NCBI GenBank assembly: GCA_964484125.1
Contig: CAZAEK010000020.1
Span: 1-33,618 of the forward strand
Length of the DNA: 33,618 bases
Direction of reading: 5' to 3'
DNA from: DSSM01 sp964484125
GTDB lineage: Bacteria; Bacteroidota; Ignavibacteria; Tepidaquicellales; Tepidaquicellaceae
Shown here: piece after piece, positions 16,760 to 25,459 of the stretch
How positions within the stretch are numbered: position 1 is the first letter of the stretch
How the letters are laid out: each line of letters starts with the position of its first letter
Translations under genes and position numbers: made by a program
The notes under the pieces: generated by a model
Told to the model about the DNA's origin: nothing
Seen by the model: the letters and a program-made list of their open reading frames with translations, nothing else
Databases searched by the model: none

Positions 16760-17899
16760 ATGGATTTTAAACTTACTGAAGAACATATTTATATTCAACA
16801 AACTGCAAGAGATTTTGCTAAAAATGAAATCGCTCCCTCTGCCGTCGAAAGGGATATCAACGCTGAATTCCCTTCTGATATTGTCGCCAAACTCGGCGAA
16901 CTCGGTTTTATGGGAATGATGGTTTCTCCCGAATGGGGCGGAGCTGGTCTTGATACCATTAGCTACGTCATCGCTATGGAAGAAATTTCTAAAGTTGATG
17001 CTTCCGTCGGTGTTATTATGTCTGTTAATAATTCTCTCGTATGCCACGGTCTTCAGAAATACGGAACTGATGCTCAGAAAGAAAAATACCTTAAACCTCT
17101 TGCTATGGGACAAAAACTCGGCGCTTTCGCTCTTTCTGAACCTGAAGCAGGTAGTGATGCTACTGAACAAAAATCTACTGCAGAACTAAAAGGTGATTAC
17201 TATTACATCAATGGTACTAAAAACTGGATTACCAATGGTACTAAAGCAGATTATTATTTATTGCAGGCATCTACTGATAAGAGCAAAGGTTACAAAGGTA
17301 TCTCCACATTCATCGTCGAAAAAAACTTTGAAGGTTTCGAAGTCGGGAAAAAAGAAGATAAACTCGGTATCCGTAGCTCTGATACCTGTTCCATTGGTCT
17401 TAATAATTGCAAAGTCCCAAAAGAAAATTTACTCGGAAGCGAAGGTATGGGATTTAAAATTGCAATGGATACTCTTAACGGTGGCAGAATTGGTATTGCC
17501 GCTCAGGCACTCGGCATTGCTCAGGCATCTTACGAAGCCGCTGTTAAATATTCAAAAGAAAGAAAAGCTTTTGGCGCTCCTATTGCTAATCTTCAGGCAA
17601 TTCAATTCAAACTTGCCGATATGGCTGTTAATATTGAAGCCGCAAGGCTACTTATTTATAAAGCCGCTCTCCTCAAGGATTCAGGTGAAAAATATATTAA
17701 AGAAGCCGCTATGGCTAAACTTTTCGCAAGTAAAACTGCCGTTCATACAGCTCTCGAAGCTATTCAGGTTCACGGCGGTTATGGCTACGTCAGGGAATAT
17801 CTTGTTGAAAGATACTTAAGAGATGCTAAAATTACTGAAATTTATGAAGGTACAAGTGAAATTCAGAAAATCGTAATTTCTAGAGAAGTCCTGAAATAA
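16760..17899 (+). CDS. Short-chain acyl-CoA dehydrogenase
   Basis: This FAD enzyme desaturates acyl-CoA at the alpha-beta carbons and passes electrons to electron-transfer flavoprotein. The 379-residue length is standard. Signatures are SEPEAGSDA, the FAD-binding segment YYINGTKNWITNG, GGRIGIAAQALGIAQ, and VHGGYGYVREYLVERYLRDA. The catalytic base Glu363 is in YEGTSEIQ, the position used by butyryl- and medium-chain enzymes. Together with the two preceding genes it fits butyryl-CoA or fatty-acid oxidation, or its reverse. It is the last gene of the plus-strand run and is followed by a long hairpin. Confidence 0.94.
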   Translation: MDFKLTEEHIYIQQTARDFAKNEIAPSAVERDINAEFPSDIVAKLGELGFMGMMVSPEWGGAGLDTISYVIAMEEISKVDASVGVIMSVNNSLVCHGLQKYGTDAQKEKYLKPLAMGQKLGAFALSEPEAGSDATEQKSTAELKGDYYYINGTKNWITNGTKADYYLLQASTDKSKGYKGISTFIVEKNFEGFEVGKKEDKLGIRSSDTCSIGLNNCKVPKENLLGSEGMGFKIAMDTLNGGRIGIAAQALGIAQASYEAAVKYSKERKAFGAPIANLQAIQFKLADMAVNIEAARLLIYKAALLKDSGEKYIKEAAMAKLFASKTAVHTALEAIQVHGGYGYVREYLVERYLRDAKITEIYEGTSEIQKIVISREVLK

Positions 17900-17912
17900 T
17901 TCATTTTTTAAA

Positions 17913-17946
17913 TACTGATTCCCGGGCATCTGCCTGGGAATCAGTA
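17913..17946. terminator. Hairpin between convergent operons
   Basis: A 15-bp stem with one G-U pair and an ATCT loop sits midway between the acyl-CoA dehydrogenase stop at 17899 and the convergent outer-membrane protein stop at 17955. There is no clear T tract on either side, so it may act as a shared, weaker terminator or 3'-end stabiliser. Confidence 0.6.
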
Positions 17947-17954
17947 CAAATCAC

Positions 17955-18668
17955 CTAAAAACCAAACCTCGCCTTTACATTCAAAAACACACTGTTAAAA
18001 TTCGGAGCTATTGATGTTATTACCGGCTCCTGCCTGTCAACTGCCAGAGGAATTATCCTGTAACCTATCTCAACTCCTACTCCGATTTTAGAAAAACTGT
18101 CATATCCTGCAAATATCTGCGTTAACGGTCTGAATGTATTGTAATCAGATGTTCCGTAACCAACAGTATTCTGCAATGTCTCATCTTTATATATCCAGTT
18201 ATCATAACTCTCACTTATCCATGCTCCTCCTATTCCTGCTCCGGTATATAAGCCGCTTAAAAACTCAGCATTTGTTCTGCCAGCCGCAAATGGATAATAT
18301 TTCACTCTCGCTGAAATTGGAATTGATACTAACCTCACATTCTGCGGAGCATAAAAATTCGTTACTCCGTTTTTTGTAAAATAATATCCTTTCTTGCTGT
18401 ATGTTTTATTAAACATTACTGAAGGCGTTAACTCCAACGCTACTGATTTGTTTATCCTTACTCCTATATATGGATTTATCTCTGTTAAAAATGAACTGTT
18501 ATCCACATCTATTATAGGATAAATTTTCCAGACATCCGTATTTGTGAAAAATACCATCTGGTATCCTATGCCTCCGTATAAGTCAGAATTCTCTCCTGTC
18601 TTGCTTTGTGAATTTGCACCGGTAACGGCAAATAAAATTAAAATAAATAATAATAATGTTTTTTTCAT
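17955..18668 (-). CDS. Predicted outer-membrane beta-barrel protein
   Basis: The 237-residue protein has a signal peptide (hydrophobic core to about residue 16, cleavage near ANS-Q). It then shows alternating hydrophobic and aromatic strands (for example VRLVSIPISARVKYYPF and VFLNVKARFGF) and ends in Phe, the usual outer-membrane insertion signal. This matches the general OMP_b-brl build found in Bacteroidota and relatives. No catalytic motif is visible and the specific role is unknown. It lies 17 bp downstream of hslU on the same strand and is the last gene before the convergent hairpin. Confidence 0.75.
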   Translation of the reverse strand: MKKTLLLFILILFAVTGANSQSKTGENSDLYGGIGYQMVFFTNTDVWKIYPIIDVDNSSFLTEINPYIGVRINKSVALELTPSVMFNKTYSKKGYYFTKNGVTNFYAPQNVRLVSIPISARVKYYPFAAGRTNAEFLSGLYTGAGIGGAWISESYDNWIYKDETLQNTVGYGTSDYNTFRPLTQIFAGYDSFSKIGVGVEIGYRIIPLAVDRQEPVITSIAPNFNSVFLNVKARFGF

Positions 18669-18685
18669 TTCTGTTATTTTTTTTA

Positions 18686-20143
18686 TTATAAAATATATCT
18701 GCTCAAATCTCTGTTTCTTACTATTATACTCAATTTACTCTCGACAAGTTTCTTATCAATTTCAATTTCTTTACTGTCAATCTTATCAGGTATATCAAAT
18801 AATATATCCTCAAGTAACGTAGTAAGTATGGTATGCAATCTCCTCGCACCGATATTCTCAACCTGTTCGTTCACTTCCGTTGCTATTTTTGCTATCTCTC
18901 TTATTGCTTCATCTTTAAATGTAATATCAACTCCTTCTGATTTTAAAAGCGCCTTATATTGCTTTATCAACGCATTCTCCGGTATCGTCAATATCTTATA
19001 AAAATCTTCTTCCGTCAGACTGTTCAGCTCTACCCTTATCGGAAATCTTCCCTGCAATTCCGGTATCAGATCGCTCGGCTTCGATACATAAAATGCTCCT
19101 GACGCCATAAATAATATGTGATCCGTTTTTACTGGTCCGTATTTCGTTATAACAGTCGAACCCTCTACTATAGGCAATAAATCCCTTTGTACTCCCTCCC
19201 TCGATACATCAGGTCCTCCGCCTTTTCCATGGTCCCCTGCTACCTTATCTATCTCATCTATAAACACTATGCCTGAATTCTCAACCCTGTCTATCGCTTC
19301 CTTTATCACCCTGTCCATATCAATCAGTTTCTGTGATTCCTCCTGTGTCAGTACTTTCTTCGCCTCAGCTATTGTCATCTTTCTCTTCTTCTGTTTCTTT
19401 GGCATCATTCCACTGAATAAATCGGCAAGGTTCATTCCCATCTCATCCATTCCTATCGGTCCGAGTACCTGCAACATCGGCGAACTGTCACTTACCAGAT
19501 CCAGTTCAATAGTTTTATCATCAAGCTTATTCTCAATTAACTGCTTCCTGAATTTCTCACGCGTTCTTTTATTCGCTTCCTCTGTTTCTTTCTCTGTATT
19601 TATTGCCTCTGTTTTTTCTGATGCCGATGCTGCTCCTTCCTGAACATTACCGTTTTTCGATTTCTTTACCGGCGGTATTATAATATCAAGTATCCTTTCT
19701 ATTGCATTTTCTTCTGCTTTTCCCTGTACTTCCTTTGCACGCTCTGCCTTTACCATATTTACTGATAAATCCGTTAATTCCCTTATCATTGATTCTACAT
19801 CTCTGCCTACATATCCTACCTCAGTAAATTTCGATGCTTCCACTTTTACAAATGGTGCATTCGATAGCTTCGAAATCCTTCTCGCTATCTCTGTCTTTCC
19901 AACACCCGTCGGTCCTATCAATATTATGTTATTTGGCATTATCTCATCTCTCAGATTCCCTGTTACCTGCTGCCTCCTCCAGCGGTTTCTCAATGCTATC
20001 GCTACCGATTTCTTTGCGTTATCCTGTCCGACTATATACTTGTTCAGCTCTTCTACTATTTGTGACGGCGTTAACTGATTTATCACCGATTTTAATCCGT
20101 CTTTTTTCCTGCCTGTTTTTTTTATATCTGTTTCTTCTGCCAT
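18686..20143 (-). CDS. hslU: ATP-dependent protease ATPase subunit HslU
   Basis: HslU is the AAA+ unfoldase that feeds substrates into the HslV chamber. I choose the ATG at 20143 (485 residues), four bases after the hslV stop; a TTG at 20155 would add four residues and overlap hslV. With this start, the Walker A GPTGVGKT is at 77-84. FIDEIDKVAGD is Walker B, a long Lys/Glu-rich I-domain lies between them, and GRFPIRVEL and NIGARRLHT complete the AAA+ core. The C-terminal end SRYIL is the tail that docks into HslV. It is part of the dprA-rpoN-hslVU run. Ten of its first eleven Ile codons are ATA. Confidence 0.97.
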   Translation of the reverse strand: MAEETDIKKTGRKKDGLKSVINQLTPSQIVEELNKYIVGQDNAKKSVAIALRNRWRRQQVTGNLRDEIMPNNIILIGPTGVGKTEIARRISKLSNAPFVKVEASKFTEVGYVGRDVESMIRELTDLSVNMVKAERAKEVQGKAEENAIERILDIIIPPVKKSKNGNVQEGAASASEKTEAINTEKETEEANKRTREKFRKQLIENKLDDKTIELDLVSDSSPMLQVLGPIGMDEMGMNLADLFSGMMPKKQKKRKMTIAEAKKVLTQEESQKLIDMDRVIKEAIDRVENSGIVFIDEIDKVAGDHGKGGGPDVSREGVQRDLLPIVEGSTVITKYGPVKTDHILFMASGAFYVSKPSDLIPELQGRFPIRVELNSLTEEDFYKILTIPENALIKQYKALLKSEGVDITFKDEAIREIAKIATEVNEQVENIGARRLHTILTTLLEDILFDIPDKIDSKEIEIDKKLVESKLSIIVRNRDLSRYIL

Positions 20144-20147
20144 TTTA

Positions 20148-20681
20148 TTAGTCAAGCTCCTCTATTGTTATATTTGAATTTGTATAAACGCAGATATCCG
20201 CTGCCTGCTTTAATGATTCTTCCACTATCTCCCTTGCACTCAGCTTCGTATATTTCAGCATTATTCTCGCCGATACCAATGCATACTGTCCTCCAGAACC
20301 TATTGCTACTATTCCGTCATCTGGCTCTATTACATCTCCCGTACCTGATATTATCAATGCCTTGTCACTGCTTACTACTGCCAATAGCGCCTCAAGTTTG
20401 CGTAAATATTTATCAGTCCTCCATTCCTTTGCTAATTCTGTTGCCGCTCTTAATAAATTGCCCTTGAACTGCTCGAGCTTCCCCTCAAATCTCTCAAATA
20501 ACGTAAATGCATCTGATGTTGCTCCTGCAAATCCTGCAAGTACTTTCCCGTTATATATCTTCCGTACCTTTCTTGCAGTATGCTTCATTACTGTATTTCC
20601 CATAGTTACCTGACCGTCGCTGCCAAGCACTGCCTTTCCGTCTCTGATTAATCCTATTACTGTTGTTGATTTTATTTTCAT
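20148..20681 (-). CDS. hslV: ATP-dependent protease peptidase subunit HslV
   Basis: HslV is the proteasome-like threonine peptidase of the HslUV complex. The 177-residue protein starts MKIKS followed by TTVIG. Maturation should remove five residues and expose Thr6 as the N-terminal nucleophile, comparable to the short propeptide of Bacillus ClpQ. GSDGQVTMGNTVMKHTARKVRKIY, GFAGATSDAFTLFERFE and AIGSGGQYA are all typical. It lies 8 bp after rpoN and directly before hslU, so the two are translated from one message. Confidence 0.97.
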   Translation of the reverse strand: MKIKSTTVIGLIRDGKAVLGSDGQVTMGNTVMKHTARKVRKIYNGKVLAGFAGATSDAFTLFERFEGKLEQFKGNLLRAATELAKEWRTDKYLRKLEALLAVVSSDKALIISGTGDVIEPDDGIVAIGSGGQYALVSARIMLKYTKLSAREIVEESLKQAADICVYTNSNITIEELD

Positions 20682-20689
20682 ATTTTTTT

Positions 20690-22141
20690 CTATAATTTTC
20701 TTCTTAACCTTGCTTTCGGTATCTTCATACTTTCCCTGTATTTAGCTACCGTCCTGCGGGATATCTTGAAACCATGTTTTGTTAATTCCTCTGCTAAATT
20801 CTCATCAGTCAATGGATTTCCCGGATTCTCATTCCTGATTATCTCTGCTATCTTGTCCTTCACTTCCTTGCTCGATATATCGCCTTCTTCTGAATGCAAT
20901 GCATTGCTGAAAAATGATTTCAGCTCATATATTCCGAAACTTGTCTGTACATACTTACCTCTTACTGTCCTGCTTACCGTTGATATATCCATTCCTATAC
21001 TTGCTGCTACATCTTTCTCATACATCGGCTCAAGATGTTTCCCGGCTTCTAAAAAAAATCTCTTCTGCTTCTCAAGTATGTAATTCATTACCTTCATCAT
21101 AGTTTCCCTCCTCGATTTTATTGCATCAATAAACCATTTCGCCTTTTCAAAATTGCTCTTTATAAATTCTTTCGCCTCCTTGTTCACTTTCTTGTCCGAT
21201 TCCACCAATCCTAAATATTCCGTGTTCAGTCTTAACGATGGAAAATTTTTATCTGTCAACTCTGCCCGCAATTCACCATTCTCTTCTATTATTATAAAAT
21301 CCGGATATATATAATCCATTACATTCGGATCATTACTCTTACCGGGTTTCGGATTTAACTTCGATATAAAATCAAATACTTTCTTTATTTCCTCATTATT
21401 TAATTTCAGATCCTTCATCAATACCTCATATTTCTTTAGTCTGAGCTCCTCCATATACTTCGATAATATCGTTATACATAAACTCTTAAATTCCTTCGGA
21501 ATCTGTGCCTCCCTTGTCTGTATTAGCAGACATTCCTGCAAATCCCTCGATGATATCCCTATCGGGTCTAACCTCTTTATCTTATCATGTACCTTTGTTA
21601 CTTCCGCAGTTGTTATTTCTTCATCCTCAAATTCCGTTCCCGATTTTAATTCATTTATCTCATGTGCTATCTCCTCATCTGTCTCACGTAAATATCCGTC
21701 TTCGTCAAGCAAATCTATTATTCGCTCTCCGATAAATTTCTCCTTGTCATTTAAATCTGATAAATATATCTGCGTTAGCAAATTATCACGCACACTTATT
21801 GGAACCTGCAATACATTCTCCATTACCTGTCGCTTGTCTCTCACTTCTTCTCCTGTTTGTGTCTTATATCCCTCTGAATCTTCATCCTCAAAATCTGAAA
21901 TGTCATACTCCTCTTCACTGTCTGCTTTCTCTTCCTTTGATATCTCAGTTATCTCTGTTTCTTCTATAATCTCACCTTCCTGTACTATATCATCTGCATC
22001 TTCCAGAAAAGGATTTTGCTCAAGCTCCTGCCTTATTATATGCTCGAGTGTCATATTTGGCAGTAGCAACATATTCTGCTTCTGGACTATTATCGGCATT
22101 GCCCTCTGAAGCATTTTCTGAGTTTGAGTCGTCTTTAACAT
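20690..22141 (-). CDS. rpoN: RNA polymerase sigma-54 factor
   Basis: RpoN directs RNA polymerase to -24/-12 promoters that need an AAA+ activator. The 483-residue protein has the glutamine-rich N-terminal activator region (TQTQKMLQRAMPIIVQKQNML) and the LEQNPFLED motif, followed by an acidic segment. A core-binding region comes next, and the C-terminal RpoN box ISRRTVAKYRE lies near 460-470. The start is ATG. It is flanked by a DUF3109 gene 11 bp upstream and hslV 8 bp downstream, so it is probably transcribed with them. No sigma-54 activator gene is present in the window. Confidence 0.97.
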   Translation of the reverse strand: MLKTTQTQKMLQRAMPIIVQKQNMLLLPNMTLEHIIRQELEQNPFLEDADDIVQEGEIIEETEITEISKEEKADSEEEYDISDFEDEDSEGYKTQTGEEVRDKRQVMENVLQVPISVRDNLLTQIYLSDLNDKEKFIGERIIDLLDEDGYLRETDEEIAHEINELKSGTEFEDEEITTAEVTKVHDKIKRLDPIGISSRDLQECLLIQTREAQIPKEFKSLCITILSKYMEELRLKKYEVLMKDLKLNNEEIKKVFDFISKLNPKPGKSNDPNVMDYIYPDFIIIEENGELRAELTDKNFPSLRLNTEYLGLVESDKKVNKEAKEFIKSNFEKAKWFIDAIKSRRETMMKVMNYILEKQKRFFLEAGKHLEPMYEKDVAASIGMDISTVSRTVRGKYVQTSFGIYELKSFFSNALHSEEGDISSKEVKDKIAEIIRNENPGNPLTDENLAEELTKHGFKISRRTVAKYRESMKIPKARLRRKL

Positions 22142-22152
22142 TTTTTTAAAAT

Positions 22153-22710
22153 TTAATTTTTCTTTCCGTCAGTTATTTTATCATATACTTTCTCTCCGTA
22201 TTCCCTTATCACTGCTTCTTTTACAAATTCTATTACTGTTGTATCTTCTTCAATCCCTTTAATCAACGCCGGCTCACATTCCTTCAGATAATCATATTTC
22301 AATATATTTGTATCTCCGCTTATGCTTACCCTTATTGGATATAATTCACAGGATACCGGCTTCTTGAATTTTATCCTGCCTTCATTATACGCTTTCTGAA
22401 ATGCACACTTAGCAATCCCTTCTTCAATATATACAAAAACACATTCATTTCCGCCTACCGTATTTATATACTTATTTCTGCCGCTCTTCTCCCAGAATCC
22501 CCTCTTCAATATCACTTCCATACTCCTCTCCGGTATGTCTTTGCTGACCTCTTCTATTATCTCTTCAATTACTTCTATCTCTTCATCTTTTAGCGGTGCA
22601 CCTAATGTTCCCTTCAATGTACAACATGCCCCCCTGCATTTCGCTGTATCACAAAAAAACTTCTTATGTAATACTGCATCTTCCACTATTATCTCTCTTC
22701 TTAAATTCAT
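22153..22710 (-). CDS. DUF3109 family cysteine-cluster protein
   Basis: The 185-residue soluble protein has eight cysteines in a fixed pattern: Cys20, Cys25, Cys29 and Cys30 (CDTAKCRGACC), then Cys90, Cys102, Cys121 and Cys145. The pattern and the SCELYPIRV segment match DUF3109, a relative of the YkgJ CxxxCxxxCC group thought to bind zinc or an iron-sulphur cluster. The biochemical role is not established. Its ATG overlaps the dprA stop codon (ATGA), and it lies 11 bp before rpoN. Translational coupling with dprA is likely. Confidence 0.85.
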   Translation of the reverse strand: MNLRREIIVEDAVLHKKFFCDTAKCRGACCTLKGTLGAPLKDEEIEVIEEIIEEVSKDIPERSMEVILKRGFWEKSGRNKYINTVGGNECVFVYIEEGIAKCAFQKAYNEGRIKFKKPVSCELYPIRVSISGDTNILKYDYLKECEPALIKGIEEDTTVIEFVKEAVIREYGEKVYDKITDGKKN

Positions 22711-23828
22711 ATCTTTGTGAACCTCTTTCCCGGCAATTGCCTTATATGGTTCTTAAATTCCATTGTCAGTAAATTAACAAGGCAATCTGAAATACTCAAT
22801 CCACTTTTTTCGCTGATATCATCTATATACATCGGCTCATCTCCAAGTACATCATATATCTTTCTCTCAAATAAATTCAAATCATTTATTTCAACCGGCT
22901 TCTGTTCCTCCCTTTTCTTTATAATCCCTGACATCTGATATTCAAGCTCGCTTATTATATCTTCTGCATTCATTATCAGTTTCGCCTGTCCGCGTTTTAT
23001 AAGATTGTTTGTACCTTCTGACCTGCGCGAATCTATCTGACCCGGTATTGCAAATACTTCCCTGTTCTGGTCAAGCGCATAACTTGCCGTTATCAATGAA
23101 CCTCCCTTATTCCCTGATTCTACTATTAAACACCCTATTGATATTCCGCTTATTATTCGGTTACGCTTTGGAAAATTTCCTTTATCAGGATTCGTTCCCG
23201 GCTCATATTCCGAAATTACTGCACCTTTCTCCGCTATCTCCTCAAATAACCTCTTATTCTCAGGCGGATATATTACATCCAGTCCCGAACCCAACACTGC
23301 GTATGTCAGATTACCACCTTTGAGTGCCGTCTTGTGTGCTATCGAATCTATTCCCTTTGCCATTCCGCTTATTACCGGTATGCCATATTCCGATAATTCC
23401 TTCACTATCGAAACACACGAAGCCCTACCGTATTCCGAGGGCATCCGCGTCCCTACTATTCCTATTGAATATTTGTCCCTTTCCGATAAATTTCCCTTGT
23501 AATATATTATCACCGGTGCATCATATATTCTCTTTAAATTCTCCGGATACTCCTCATCTGTTATAGCCGCTATTTTTATTCCTATCCTATCACATTTTTC
23601 CATTATCTCTTTAAACTCCTCTTCATATTCCTCAAATCTTGCCTCCGCTGTTATTAACACTTCCGATAATACATTGTCAAATCCCTCTATGTTTCTTATC
23701 TTGCTTTTTGGTAAATTAAAAATCCCCTCCGCATCTGGATTTGCATTCAGTAAAGCTTTTATTCTTATATTACCAAGATTTGGTATCCTTGTTAAATAAA
23801 ATAAATATTTTAATTTACTTATTTCCAC
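22707..23828 (-). CDS. dprA: DNA-processing protein DprA
   Basis: DprA (Smf) binds incoming single-stranded DNA and loads RecA during natural transformation. The 373-residue protein has an N-terminal helical region with a helix-hairpin-helix-like segment (TRIPNLGNIRIKALL). The Rossmann-like core follows, with GIVGTRMPSEYG near 124-134, SGMAKGIDSIAH, LGSGLDVIYPPEN, PKRNRIISGIS and SGSLITA-type SGNKGGSLITASYAL, and then a C-terminal winged-helix domain. The start is GTG at 23828; no better start is visible. It is the first gene of the dprA-DUF3109-rpoN-hslVU run, directly after the terminator of the NlpC gene. Confidence 0.95.
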   Translation of the reverse strand: MEISKLKYLFYLTRIPNLGNIRIKALLNANPDAEGIFNLPKSKIRNIEGFDNVLSEVLITAEARFEEYEEEFKEIMEKCDRIGIKIAAITDEEYPENLKRIYDAPVIIYYKGNLSERDKYSIGIVGTRMPSEYGRASCVSIVKELSEYGIPVISGMAKGIDSIAHKTALKGGNLTYAVLGSGLDVIYPPENKRLFEEIAEKGAVISEYEPGTNPDKGNFPKRNRIISGISIGCLIVESGNKGGSLITASYALDQNREVFAIPGQIDSRRSEGTNNLIKRGQAKLIMNAEDIISELEYQMSGIIKKREEQKPVEINDLNLFERKIYDVLGDEPMYIDDISEKSGLSISDCLVNLLTMEFKNHIRQLPGKRFTKI

Positions 23829-23843
23829 TATTTCCGTTTTTCT

Positions 23844-23884
23844 AAAAAAAAATCCCGATTATTTTTACAAACCGGGATTTTAAA
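23844..23884 (-). terminator. Intrinsic terminator of the NlpC/P60 gene
   Basis: On the minus strand, AAATCCCG and CGGGATTT arms with a 15-base loop lead into a run of T. It lies 21 bp after the NlpC stop and 15 bp before the dprA start, isolating the NlpC gene from the dprA operon. Confidence 0.85.
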
Positions 23885-23905
23885 ACCAAGCGCGAATACT
23901 ATAAA

Positions 23906-24565
23906 CTAAAACAGGACTCTTTTCGCTTTCAGAAATTTCGAAGTGTAATAATCACTTTCTAATGAAGCTACTATCACACCTGTCCTTGAACCTGAGTGAA
24001 CAAAATATCCGTCACCAAGGTATATTCCTACGTGGGATACTCTGCCTTTACTCATTGTGTCAAAGAACAGTAAATCTCCGAACTGAAGGTCTTCCTTTGA
24101 TACGTCTTCGCCAACCATTGACTGCTCAAGCGATGTTCTCGGTAGTGATACTCCGAGTGCCTGATACATTACTGTTTGGACGAATGCGGAACAATCAATT
24201 CCTGATTTTGATGTTCCTCCGTATAAATAAGGTGTGTTTATGTATTCGATCACCTTGTACATTAACTCATCTTTCGTTGACGAAAAATTCAACTCCGATG
24301 AAGCTATAGAACCAGCCATTGTACTTGATAGAGACTCGAGATTACCTTGAGTAAGGGAAGGCTTTAATGTTAAGGTGTTAGTGGCTACTAATTCCGAAGA
24401 ATTTGTGTATGCATTAACATCTTTCTTCCCTTTGGCATAAGTCTTAAGGTCTTCTTTGGTCCCTTCACTGCCAAGTTCAAATGAGCTGGAGCATCCGGAT
24501 AATCCTGTGTAAACTGAAAATACAATCAACAACACAAGCAATCTTAGGATGTTGTTTTTGCTCAT
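23906..24565 (-). CDS. NlpC/P60 family lipoprotein (peptidoglycan endopeptidase)
   Basis: The 219-residue product is a predicted cell-wall hydrolase cutting peptide stems. The signal ends LSGC with lipidated Cys25. A 70-residue linker follows, then the NlpC/P60 domain with Cys125 in GIDCSAF, His178 in SHVGIYLGDG and His190 in FVHSGSRTG, the expected triad. It has a strong AAGGAG just upstream of the ATG and its own terminator. Unlike its minus-strand neighbours it uses mixed third bases (about half its Ile codons are ATA). That suggests high expression, a later inversion or transfer. It probably remodels the wall next to the mre/mrd cluster. Confidence 0.9.
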   Translation of the reverse strand: MSKNNILRLLVLLIVFSVYTGLSGCSSSFELGSEGTKEDLKTYAKGKKDVNAYTNSSELVATNTLTLKPSLTQGNLESLSSTMAGSIASSELNFSSTKDELMYKVIEYINTPYLYGGTSKSGIDCSAFVQTVMYQALGVSLPRTSLEQSMVGEDVSKEDLQFGDLLFFDTMSKGRVSHVGIYLGDGYFVHSGSRTGVIVASLESDYYTSKFLKAKRVLF

Positions 24566-24627
24566 TAACTTCTCCTTTTTTATGAAGTATTATATTTAAG
24601 AACTGTTCAAAAATATAGATTATGAAC

Positions 24628-25455
24628 TTATAAATCAATACCTAAATTATTTTTTTTACTAAGTATTTCATTCAATTCCTTAACCTTTGTTTTTACAACA
24701 CTATAAAACTCTCTCTTTGTACAGTTTCTGTCTGCTGCATAGATTATTCCCCTGCTCGAATTTACCAGAAATAAATTATTGTGAATATTCGTTATCAGTT
24801 TCTCTGCATCCCCGCCCTGTGCTCCTATTCCCGGTATCAGCAATGGCAAATTTCTATATGCCTTCGTATATTTACTTATATAATCAGTTCTCTCTGCCCC
24901 GAATACAAATCCTATATTATCATTCCTGTCAAGCTCCATAAATCTCTCTACTACTATTTCAAATAAATATTTCTTACCAACTCTTATTTTTTGAAAATCT
25001 TCTGCTCCTGAATTTGATGTATTACCAAGTATATAAGTAAACTTCTCCTTCCTCCTCAAAAATGGCTCAACTGAATCACTCCCCATATATGGACTTATGG
25101 TTATTGCATCAAAATCCATCTTATCAAAAAATGCCCTTGCGTATGCCTCCGATGAATTTCCTATATCACCTCGCTTCGAATCACATATCCTTATCATATT
25201 CTCCGGTATCAGTTTTAATGTCTCTTCAAGTGCTTTCCATCCCTCCAATCCCTCTGCCTCATAAAATGCCGTGTTCAGTTTATATCCCGCACATTCTCCT
25301 TTCGTCGCCTCTATTATTGCTCTGTTAAATGCTAATATCGGATTTGAATACTTCCCAAAAATTAATGGTATTTTACCCTTATCCGGATCCAAACCTACTA
25401 TTACATTGCTTCCGTTTCCACTGATTATCTTTTCTAATTTTCTTTTATATTTCAT
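24628..25455 (-). CDS. pyrF: Orotidine 5'-phosphate decarboxylase (type 2)
   Basis: The product converts OMP to UMP, the last step of pyrimidine synthesis. The 275-residue length and the motif order match the longer type 2 subfamily. GLDPDKGK lies near 21-28, Lys59 in AGYKLNTAFYEA, the catalytic D92-S-K94-R-G-D97 set in CDSKRGDIGNSS, and PGIGAQGGD at the phosphate site. The start is ATG, 4 bp after rodA, so it is the tail of the rod-shape operon. The region between it and the NlpC gene (62 bp) shows no clear terminator. Confidence 0.95.
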   Translation of the reverse strand: MKYKRKLEKIISGNGSNVIVGLDPDKGKIPLIFGKYSNPILAFNRAIIEATKGECAGYKLNTAFYEAEGLEGWKALEETLKLIPENMIRICDSKRGDIGNSSEAYARAFFDKMDFDAITISPYMGSDSVEPFLRRKEKFTYILGNTSNSGAEDFQKIRVGKKYLFEIVVERFMELDRNDNIGFVFGAERTDYISKYTKAYRNLPLLIPGIGAQGGDAEKLITNIHNNLFLVNSSRGIIYAADRNCTKREFYSVVKTKVKELNEILSKKNNLGIDL

Positions 25456-25459
25456 TTTT

